Part shown: piece after piece, positions 1-5,252 of the stretch | Position numbering within the stretch: the first letter of the stretch is position 1 | Layout of the letters: each line of letters begins with the position of its first letter | DNA from: Betaproteobacteria bacterium | GTDB lineage: Bacteria > Pseudomonadota > Gammaproteobacteria > Burkholderiales > Casimicrobiaceae | Direction of reading: 5' to 3' | Length of the DNA stretch: 5,410 nucleotides | Assembly: GCA_005888955.1 (NCBI GenBank) | Contig: VBCS01000137.1 | Span: 1 to 5,410 of the forward strand | The notes under the pieces: generated by a model | The model's input: the letters and a program-made list of their open reading frames with translations, nothing else | Told to the model about the DNA's origin: nothing | Database searches by the model: none | Translations under genes and position numbers: made by a program

Positions 1-18
1 CGGGCCGTCGGCGCGTTC

Positions 19-57
19 CCCGGGCATCCCCCGGATCAGGTCCGGGGGCAGCCCGGG
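19..57 (-). terminator. Strong two-part stem-loop just after rne (terminator-like or dispersed palindromic repeat)
   Basis: Starting 21 nt after the rne stop codon, 19-25 pairs with 51-57 (7 bp), then a 2x2 internal loop, then 28-35 pairs with 41-48 (8 bp, CCCCCGGA/TCCGGGGG) around a 5-nt loop. Nothing resembling a U tract follows on the rne strand (GAACGCGCC), so it is not a classical intrinsic terminator. It could protect the 3' end of the rne mRNA or act with Rho. On the rne strand it begins CGTAGCCCGG, a start I recall from dispersed palindromic repeats in beta- and gammaproteobacteria, so it may instead be a copy of such a repeat. Confidence 0.5.
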
Positions 58-77
58 CTACGTGATTTAATCCAGAG

Positions 78-2672
78 CTACGCCGACGGCGTCGAGTCCT
101 TATTCATCGTCTCGACCAGCTGCAGCGGTTCGTCGGCGATAGCAACGCGCGGCGGACGTACGCGACGGGCTCGGGACGGCTCGGTCTCCTCCGCAGCCGT
201 CGGCGCGGCATGCGTAGTCTCGACCAAGACCAGGCCAGAGTCCGCCGGCAGCTCAAGCGCGACCCGGGGGATTTCTGGCGCGTTGCGAGGCATGGCGGTT
301 GCCTGGGACGGCTCGACCACTTGCGCCGGTGGACCCGGCGGCTCGACGCGAACGATCTCCGAATCCGGCGCCGGCTCGAGCACCGCCGGCGTCGTCGCCA
401 CGGGCGTCTCCTGGAGATGATCGGGATGCGGCAGAGCAGGCGGCAATGCCTCGACCTCGGGGACAGTTTCAGTGCGCGCCGTGGGTGCCACCTCGTGCGT
501 GGATGCAGGCTGCGAGGCTACGGGTCGCTGACCGCCGCGGTCGCCGCGCGGCTCGCCGTGGACATTGCGCTCGCCGCGATCGCGTCCGCCGCGACGGCGG
601 TCGCGTCTTCGGCGGCCGCCTTCGCCGTGCTCGGCGTCGTGCGTCGCGCCGGGCTGTCCCTGCGTGATGGCCGCTTGCGCCAGGTCGGCGGCGCGCGATT
701 CCTGCGGTTGCTGCGGCTGCCTCGGTTCGCGCGGCGGCCGCTGTTTTTGCGGTTCACGCTGGCCGTCGCGGCCCGATTCGCGGTCTCGACGCGGCTGTTG
801 CTGCCCGCTCTGCGGCGGGCGCTGCTTGGGCTGGTCGCGCGGTTCGCCGCGCTGACCGTCACGCCTTGCGTCCCCGCGGTCCTGACCGCGGCCGTCGCGC
901 TGCTCGCGCCGTTCAGGCCGTTCGGTTCGATCCCTCCGGCCGCGCCCCCGGTCCTCACGTGCCTCGCGCGGTGGTTCCCGCCGCTGCGGAGCGGGTGCAG
1001 GCGGGGCTGCCTCGATCGGCTGGCGCTTGAACCAGGTCATGACGGTCGATAGCCAGTTTTCGCGCCGGGGTGCTTCGGACACCGGCGGCGCGGCTTCCTG
1101 CCGCGGCTCGCGCGCCTCTTCCTTCTTCTGCTTGATGACGTCTTCCTCTTCCGGCCGCTCCATCATGTCGAAGGACGCTGGCAGCGGCTCGCTCTGGTTC
1201 AGGTCGTCATGGCGCAGGCGTTGCACCTTGTAGTTCGGCGTCTCGAGGTAGGTATTCGGCACGAGCAGCACGTTGACCTTGAATCGCGTCTCGATGCCGT
1301 GGATTTCCGGGCGCTTTTCGTTGAGCAAGAAGGTCGCGACGTCGACCGGCACCTGCGCTACGACCTGTGCCGTGTTCTCCTTCATCGCTTCTTCCTGAAG
1401 GATGCGCAGGATGTGCAGAGCCGTCGATTCGGTGCCGCGAATGTGACCGATGCCGTGGCATCGCGGGCAGGGGATATACGCGGACTCGGCGAGCGCCGGC
1501 CGCAGACGCTGCCGAGACAGCTCCATCAGCCCGAAACGCGAGATCTTGCCGAGCTGAACCCGGGCGCGGTCATACTTAAGCGCATCCTTTAGCCGGTTCT
1601 CTACTTCGCGCTGGTTCTTGGCACTCTCCATGTCGATGAAATCGATGACGATGAGGCCGCCGAGGTCCCGAAGGCGGAGTTGACGCGCGATCTCTTCGGC
1701 GGCCTCGAGATTGGTCTGGAACGCGGTGGTCTCGATGTCGCCGGCCTTGGTCGCCCGCGCCGAGTTGACGTCGATGGAGACCATCGCCTCGGTGTGATCG
1801 ATGACAATGGCGCCACCCGCCGGCAGCGGCACCTGCCGCGCATAGGCGGTCTCGATCTGGTGCTCGATCTGGAAGCGCGAGAACAGCGGGACGTCATCCT
1901 TGTACAGCTTGACCCGGTTGACGTTCGCCGGCATCACATGGCTCATGAATTGCTGCGCCTGCTCGAAGATCGATTCGGTGTCGATCAACAGCTCGCCGAT
2001 GTCGGGATGAAAATAGTCACGAATCGCGCGGATCACGAGGCTCGATTCCTGGTAGATGAGAAACGCACCTGACTGCATCTTCGCGGCACCATCGATGGCC
2101 TGCCAAAGCTGCATCAGGTAGTTCAAGTCCCACTGCAGTTCTTCCAGCGAGCGGCCGATGCCGGCGGTGCGGGCGATCACGCTCATGCCGTTGGGCACGT
2201 CGAGCTGACTGATCGTGTCGCGCAGTTCGTTTCGATCCTCGCCCTCGATGCGACGCGAGACACCGCCGCCGCGCGGATTATTCGGCATCAGCACCAGATA
2301 GCGTCCGGCCAGCGAGATGTATGTCGTCAGCGCGGCGCCTTTGCTGCCGCGCTCATCCTTGTCGACCTGGACGATCAGCTCCTGGCCCTCTTTGAGATTT
2401 TCCTGCGGCCGGCCGCGGCCACCGTCACCATCGCCGCGCAGGTATTCCCGCGCGATCTCCTTGAACGGCAGGAAGCCGTGGCGATCGGTGCCGTAATCGA
2501 CGAAGCACGCCTCGAGGCTGGGCTCGACGCGGGTGATGACCGCCTTGTAAATGTTGCTCTTGCGTTGTTCCTTGCTCGCGGATTCGATGTCGAGGTCGAT
2601 CAGCTTCTGGCCGTCGACGATCGCCACCCGTAGCTCTTCCGCCTGGGTGGCGTTGAACAGCATGCGTTTCAT
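78..2672 (-). CDS. rne: Ribonuclease E (RNase E), full length
   Basis: Endoribonuclease that cuts A/U-rich single-stranded RNA in mRNA decay and in rRNA and tRNA maturation, and normally scaffolds the degradosome at the inner membrane. The protein is 864 aa if it starts at the ATG ending at 2672. That gives MKRMLFNATQ, nearly identical to the E. coli N-terminus, with a GGGGA Shine-Dalgarno 8 nt upstream. Visible parts: S1 RNA-binding domain around residues 37-120; 5'-monophosphate sensor RTAG with R168/T169; DNase I-like catalytic core with D301 (SIDVNSARAT) and D344 (VIDFIDM), matching E. coli D303 and D346; zinc-link CPRC with C402/C405; small dimer domain to about 490. After about residue 500 the protein is disordered, with an amphipathic NWLSTVMTWFKR segment (539-550), Arg-rich stretches (562-660 and 686-715), a Pro/Glu-rich tail and a terminal RRVRPPR...PLQLVET segment. 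All catalytic residues are present. It is shorter than E. coli RNase E (1061 aa), and the difference lies in the scaffold half. It is transcribed divergently from rluC, as in E. coli. Confidence 0.97.
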   Translation of the reverse strand: MKRMLFNATQAEELRVAIVDGQKLIDLDIESASKEQRKSNIYKAVITRVEPSLEACFVDYGTDRHGFLPFKEIAREYLRGDGDGGRGRPQENLKEGQELIVQVDKDERGSKGAALTTYISLAGRYLVLMPNNPRGGGVSRRIEGEDRNELRDTISQLDVPNGMSVIARTAGIGRSLEELQWDLNYLMQLWQAIDGAAKMQSGAFLIYQESSLVIRAIRDYFHPDIGELLIDTESIFEQAQQFMSHVMPANVNRVKLYKDDVPLFSRFQIEHQIETAYARQVPLPAGGAIVIDHTEAMVSIDVNSARATKAGDIETTAFQTNLEAAEEIARQLRLRDLGGLIVIDFIDMESAKNQREVENRLKDALKYDRARVQLGKISRFGLMELSRQRLRPALAESAYIPCPRCHGIGHIRGTESTALHILRILQEEAMKENTAQVVAQVPVDVATFLLNEKRPEIHGIETRFKVNVLLVPNTYLETPNYKVQRLRHDDLNQSEPLPASFDMMERPEEEDVIKQKKEEAREPRQEAAPPVSEAPRRENWLSTVMTWFKRQPIEAAPPAPAPQRREPPREAREDRGRGRRDRTERPERREQRDGRGQDRGDARRDGQRGEPRDQPKQRPPQSGQQQPRRDRESGRDGQREPQKQRPPREPRQPQQPQESRAADLAQAAITQGQPGATHDAEHGEGGRRRRDRRRGGRDRGERNVHGEPRGDRGGQRPVASQPASTHEVAPTARTETVPEVEALPPALPHPDHLQETPVATTPAVLEPAPDSEIVRVEPPGPPAQVVEPSQATAMPRNAPEIPRVALELPADSGLVLVETTHAAPTAAEETEPSRARRVRPPRVAIADEPLQLVETMNKDSTPSA

Positions 2673-2680
2673 GTGGTATT

Positions 2681-2685
2681 TCCCC
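2681..2685 (-). promoter_or_regulatory. Ribosome-binding site of rne
   Basis: On the minus strand GGGGA is followed by AATACCAC and then the ATG of MKRM, an 8-nt spacing. This supports the start at 2672 rather than the upstream in-frame ATG at 2792, whose extra 40 residues resemble no RNase E N-terminus I know. Confidence 0.7.
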
Positions 2686-2724
2686 GGCGCGGTTGCGCTC
2701 GGGCCAGACGGGTGCAGCGGACGA

Positions 2725-2848
2725 CGCCCGAAACGATCGGGCGCCGGTTCTAGCTTGCGGCGGGCGAAGGCGAAAAAGGCAGGTACGGCCACGCGGGCAG
2801 CGTTGGCTGCCGGGCTACGAGGGATCGGATGGGCACCCTGCGGGTGCC
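2725..2848 (-). promoter_or_regulatory. Structured part of the rne 5' leader: three hairpins and a U5 tract
   Basis: Reading in the rne direction there are three perfect hairpins. The first pairs 2842-2848 with 2832-2838 (7 bp, GGCACCC, 3-nt loop). The second pairs 2806-2811 with 2796-2801 (6 bp, GGCAGC, 4-nt loop). The third pairs 2737-2743 with 2725-2731 (7 bp, CGCCCGA, 5-nt loop) and ends 52 nt before the ATG. Between the second and third lies CCTGCC followed by five T (2773-2777). In E. coli the rne leader carries hairpins, notably hp2, through which RNase E destabilises its own mRNA. A similar autoregulatory role here is inferred from position and layout only. I do not claim sequence identity with the enterobacterial rne5 element. 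Confidence 0.45.
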
Positions 2849-3078
2849 GGAGAGAGGCCGGTCTCGGGAGCGTGGTTGCTGTTCTTTGCGTTGTCGCTCA
2901 AACGGTCTGGCGACTGCGCGGCGAGGCGCTATTCGCGCCACGCACGCCGGGGATCCTCACGGGGCCACCGGCCGGTGCAGTCGGATGCAGAATTCGTTGC
3001 GCTAGAGTCTGTATTTGCGCGCCGCGCGTCGGGCCGCGTCACTCCGGCGTCTGGCCGGTGCGGAGACTGCGCTCTTCC

Positions 3079-3107
3079 ATTAACATCGCTACTTTTCCGG
3101 GTCGCAA
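3079..3107 (-). promoter_or_regulatory. Candidate proximal sigma70 promoter of rne
   Basis: On the minus strand TTGCGA (3102-3107, 4 of 6 matches to the -35 consensus) is separated by 17 bp from GTTAAT (3079-3084, 4 of 6 to the -10). Transcription would start near 3072, giving a leader of about 400 nt, comparable to the 361-nt leader of E. coli rne. The match is moderate and judged by eye. Confidence 0.35.
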
Positions 3108-3178
3108 GGCCCGGACGGTGAGCCGATTTAACCTCATTGCCCCTGACGGAGCGCAACGGGGGGACGCTGCGGCCGTCA

Positions 3179-3205
3179 TTGCAGACCGCCGCAAGCGATG
3201 ATAAT
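3179..3205 (+). promoter_or_regulatory. Weak candidate promoter of rluC
   Basis: GATAAT (3200-3205, 5 of 6 to the -10) is preceded by TTGCAG (3179-3184, 3 of 6 to the -35) with a short 15-bp spacer. Transcription would start near 3212, leaving a leader of about 60 nt. It is the best plus-strand candidate I see, but the spacing is poor. AATAAT at 3230-3235 is an alternative -10 without a convincing -35. Confidence 0.28.
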
Positions 3206-3261
3206 CGGGTGTGCCTGTTGCCGCTCCCGAATAATCCTGCCGCTCGTTGTTGCCTGAGACA

Positions 3262-3289
3262 ATTATAAGGAAATGAACGGTTTAAGCAA
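3262..3289 (-). promoter_or_regulatory. Candidate distal sigma70 promoter of rne overlapping the rluC start
   Basis: On the minus strand a perfect -10 TATAAT (3262-3267) lies 16 bp from TTGCTT (3284-3289, 3 of 6 to the -35). The spacer is AT-rich in otherwise GC-rich DNA. Transcription would start near 3255, giving an rne leader of about 580 nt. The promoter covers the rluC Shine-Dalgarno and start codon, which may partly explain the AT richness there. E. coli rne is also reported to have several promoters. Confidence 0.45.
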
Positions 3290-4259
3290 GGATGTTGTGA
3301 ATCATCTTGCCGTTGACGAGGCGGGCGAGGGTCAGCGCGTCGACAATTTCCTGCTCCGCGTCCTCAAAGGGGTACCCAAGAGCCACATCTACCGGATCCT
3401 GCGCAGCGGCGAGGTTCGGGTCAATCGCCGGCGGGTCCGCCCCGACACCCGTCTCGCCGTCGGCGACGACCTCCGTATCCCCCCGGTCCGCATCGCCGCG
3501 CCGCAGGCCCTCCCACGGCCGCTCCCGGCGCGGCCGATCGCGCTGCCGATCCTCTACGAAGACGAGGCACTTATCGCCATCGACAAGCCCTCCGGACTGG
3601 CCGTCCACGGTGGCAGCGGGATCAGTTTCGGCTTGATCGAGCGCTTGCGCGCGGCGCGCCCCGAGGCGCGGTTTCTCGAGCTCGTGCACCGCCTGGACCG
3701 CGATACCTCGGGCGTCCTGCTGGTGGCGAAAAGGCGCGCGGCGCTCCTCGCGTTGCATGCAACGCTACGCGAGGGCCACGCGGACAAGCGTTATCTCGTG
3801 CTGGTCAAGGGTCGCTGGCGCGACGCGAAGCGCCGGGTCGAGCTGCCGCTGGCCAAGTTCGTGACCGGCGGCGGCGAGCACCACGTGCGCGTCGAGCACG
3901 CGAGCGGATGCATGGCGCGCACCGTGTTCTACCGGCGGCGCGTCTGGGCCAATGCCGCACCGCCGTTGAGCCTGCTCGAAGCCGAGCTCGCCACCGGGCG
4001 CACGCATCAGATCCGCGTACATCTGACACATCTCGGGTTTCCGCTGGCGGGCGACGACAAGTACGGCGACTTTGCCTGGAACAGGGCGCTCGCGAAACAG
4101 GGCTTGAAGCGGATGTTCCTGCACGCGTGGCGATTGTCGCTGCCGCATCCGACTGAAAAACGAGTGTTGACCGTCGAGTCGCCATTGCCGCCGGATCTCG
4201 CGGAATTCGTCGCGCGCCTTGACGAAGCGCAGCACCGCGATGGCGATGGCGATGGATAG
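3273..4259 (+). CDS. rluC: 23S rRNA pseudouridine synthase RluC
   Basis: Isomerises uridine to pseudouridine in 23S rRNA; the E. coli enzyme acts at positions 955, 2504 and 2580. At 328 aa it is near the E. coli length. An S4 RNA-binding domain spans about residues 20-72 (QRVDNFLLRVLKGVPKSHIY..GEVRVNRRRVRP). The RluA-type catalytic domain follows: YEDEALIAIDKPSGLAVHGG (95-114), motif HRLDRDTSG (139-147) with catalytic D142, and GRTHQIRVH (242-250). The run LKGVPKSHIYRILRSGEVRV and the GGSG..SFG segment match RluC better than RluD or RluA. An in-frame stop at 3255 makes the ATG at 3273 the earliest ATG. The AAGGA upstream is only 1 nt away, which is unusually close, so a GTG at 3297 preceded by AAGGA at 4 nt remains possible. 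The C-terminus ends in HRDGDGDG, encoded by a GATGGC repeat that also holds the start of the next gene. First gene of a four-gene run. Confidence 0.95.
   Translation: MNGLSKDVVNHLAVDEAGEGQRVDNFLLRVLKGVPKSHIYRILRSGEVRVNRRRVRPDTRLAVGDDLRIPPVRIAAPQALPRPLPARPIALPILYEDEALIAIDKPSGLAVHGGSGISFGLIERLRAARPEARFLELVHRLDRDTSGVLLVAKRRAALLALHATLREGHADKRYLVLVKGRWRDAKRRVELPLAKFVTGGGEHHVRVEHASGCMARTVFYRRRVWANAAPPLSLLEAELATGRTHQIRVHLTHLGFPLAGDDKYGDFAWNRALAKQGLKRMFLHAWRLSLPHPTEKRVLTVESPLPPDLAEFVARLDEAQHRDGDGDG
4239..4256 (+). repeat. Three tandem hexamers (GATGGC, GATGGC, GATGGA) at the rluC/HAD junction
   Basis: The hexamer is read as Asp-Gly in rluC and contains an ATG in the +1 frame. The result is three in-frame candidate starts for the HAD gene (4240, 4246, 4252) inside the last codons of rluC. 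The unit length is a multiple of three, so gain or loss of a copy would keep both frames. Confidence 0.85.
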
Positions 4260-4923
4260 GCTTCCCACCCCGCGTCTGTTTCGGTTACTCGTTTTCGATT
4301 GGGACGGCACACTTGCCGATTCGACCGCGATCATCGCCGGCGCGCTCCAGCAGGCGTGCCGCGATCTAGATCTCCCGGCGCCGGATGACGCTGCGGCGCG
4401 CTTTGTCATCGGTCTCGGGCTCGCCGACGCGCTGCGTCGCATCGCGCCGACGCTGCCGAGCGCAGAGTATCCGCGCCTGTCCGAGCGCTATCGCGAGCAT
4501 TATCTCGCGCGCGATCCGGAAATCCCGCTGTTCGGAGGAACGCGCGAGATGCTCGATGAGCTCGACGCACGCGGCTTCCAGCTCGCGATCGCGACCGGCA
4601 AGACACGCGTCGGCTTGACGCGCGCGCTGGCGCAGCAAAGACTCGCGCATCGCTTTGTCGCTTCGCGCTGCGCCGACGAGGGATTTCCCAAACCGCACCC
4701 CGACATGCTGCTCAATTTGATGGACCGTTGCGGCGTCGATGCCGTCGAGACGCTGATGATCGGCGATACGACGCACGACCTGGAGCTTGCGCGCAACGCC
4801 GGGGCGAGGGCTCTGGCGGTCACCTACGGCGCGCACACCCTGGCCGGCCTGGCGGATCTCTCGCCACTCGCGACGGTGGCGTCGGTCGCGGAGCTCGCGT
4901 CGTGGCTCAGGGCGAACGCCTGA
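4252..4923 (+). CDS. HAD-superfamily (subfamily IA) phosphatase, Gph-like
   Basis: Predicted cytoplasmic Mg2+-dependent phosphatase of the haloacid dehalogenase fold; the substrate is not certain. With the ATG at 4252 it has 223 aa. All four HAD motifs are present: motif I VFDWDGTLADS (nucleophile D16, acid/base D18), motif II AIATGK (T115), motif III lysine K147 in GFPKPHPDM, and motif IV MIGDTTHDLE (D172, D176). The helical cap sits between motifs I and II, about residues 25-95. The family includes phosphoglycolate phosphatase Gph and MupP. In Pseudomonas a gene of this type also sits next to rluC, annotated only as a probable hydrolase, so I give no symbol. The start is ambiguous: ATG codons at 4240, 4246 and 4252 lie in a hexamer repeat, and a TTG lies at 4219. 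I chose 4252 because it gives a short lead into motif I and an 8-nt overlap with rluC, which suggests translational coupling. No clear Shine-Dalgarno is visible. Confidence 0.9.
   Translation: MDRLPTPRLFRLLVFDWDGTLADSTAIIAGALQQACRDLDLPAPDDAAARFVIGLGLADALRRIAPTLPSAEYPRLSERYREHYLARDPEIPLFGGTREMLDELDARGFQLAIATGKTRVGLTRALAQQRLAHRFVASRCADEGFPKPHPDMLLNLMDRCGVDAVETLMIGDTTHDLELARNAGARALAVTYGAHTLAGLADLSPLATVASVAELASWLRANA
4890..4893 (+). promoter_or_regulatory. Ribosome-binding site deciding the Rieske gene start
   Basis: GGAG lies inside the HAD coding sequence, 8 nt before the GTG at 4902. No ATG lies between it and the cluster motif in the Rieske frame, so the site fixes a GTG start and an overlapping gene pair. 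Confidence 0.6.
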
Positions 4924-5249
4924 TCTGCGCGAGCGATGCGCTCGTCGACGGTGGCGCGGGCGTGCGCTTCGAAGTGCGCCGCGCCGGCGGTTCGTTACCG
5001 GCGTTTGCGATCCGCTTTCGTGGCAGCGTCCACGCCTACGTCAACGAATGCCGACATCAAGCATCGGAGCTCGACTGGAATCCCGGTGAGTTCTTCGACG
5101 CGGAGCGGCTATACTTGATCTGCGCCACGCATGGCGCGCTCTACGAACCGGCCAGCGGGGTCTGCGTCGATGGGCCGTGTTGCGGGGCAAGTTTGGCAGT
5201 CGTCGCGGTACGCGAACACGACGGCGGCGTCTACTGCGGCGAGGATTGA
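4902..5249 (+). CDS. Small Rieske-type [2Fe-2S] domain protein
   Basis: Stand-alone Rieske protein of 115 aa, probably an electron carrier or ferredoxin-like partner; its redox partner is unknown. The cluster motif is C50-R-H52 and C74-A-T-H77, followed by GALYEPASGVC. The gap between H52 and C74 is 21 residues, longer than the usual 15-17, and is filled by ELDWNPGEFFDAERLYLI, typical of this small family as I recall it. Five further cysteines (C9, C88, C93, C94, C112) are not canonical ligands. There is no signal peptide and no membrane segment, so it is cytoplasmic and not a bc1-complex subunit. The GTG start at 4902 is chosen because GGAG (4890-4893) lies 8 nt upstream; it overlaps the HAD stop by 22 nt. 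The frame is open further upstream, but that part is an Arg-rich shadow of the HAD gene. Gene order HAD-Rieske-sppA recurs in betaproteobacteria as I recall. Confidence 0.88.
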   Translation: MAQGERLICASDALVDGGAGVRFEVRRAGGSLPAFAIRFRGSVHAYVNECRHQASELDWNPGEFFDAERLYLICATHGALYEPASGVCVDGPCCGASLAVVAVREHDGGVYCGED

Positions 5250-5252
5250 ATC

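Larger units (their letters stand above)
2673..3272. other. Divergent rne-rluC intergenic region (600 bp)
   Basis: No convincing gene is present. Open frames here lack recognisable protein features and run through hairpins. The rne-proximal third (about 2673-2850) carries the hairpins and U tract of the leader. The middle (about 2850-3070) shows only a 12-bp perfect palindrome, CACCGGCCGGTG, at 2966-2977, with no assigned role. The rluC-proximal part (about 3070-3272) is richer in A and T and carries the candidate promoters in both directions. I found no tRNA and no riboswitch I can name. Confidence 0.6.

Noticed and set aside
210..1052. Long plus-strand open frame (280 aa) antisense to the RNase E tail
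   Set aside because: It mirrors the Arg/Pro/Gln-rich part of rne in GC-rich DNA. The product is low-complexity Arg/Leu/Ala with no domain, and no Shine-Dalgarno or promoter is evident. The rne frame is certain.
2673..2792. 40-residue N-terminal extension of RNase E starting at an ATG at 2792
   Set aside because: The known RNase E N-terminus starts exactly at MKRML, with a Shine-Dalgarno in place. The extension runs through leader hairpins and has no family likeness.
2966..2977. 12-bp palindrome CACCGGCCGGTG as an operator
   Set aside because: It is pure GC-rich symmetry with no known regulator match and no loop for an RNA hairpin. One such palindrome in GC-rich DNA is not unusual.
2551..3201. 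Plus-strand open frame (216 aa) spanning the rne 5' end and the intergenic region
   Set aside because: It is antisense to the rne start for its first third, compositionally random, without a domain or a ribosome-binding site, and explained by high GC.
3264..3269. TATAAG on the plus strand as the -10 of rluC
   Set aside because: No -35 at proper spacing (TTGTTG is too close), and transcription would begin inside the start codon region. The same bases make a better minus-strand TATAAT.
4728..4901. Upstream extension of the Rieske frame (58 further residues)
   Set aside because: It is an Arg/Gly-rich shadow of the HAD gene with no Rieske family likeness. A GTG with good ribosome-binding spacing exists at 4902.
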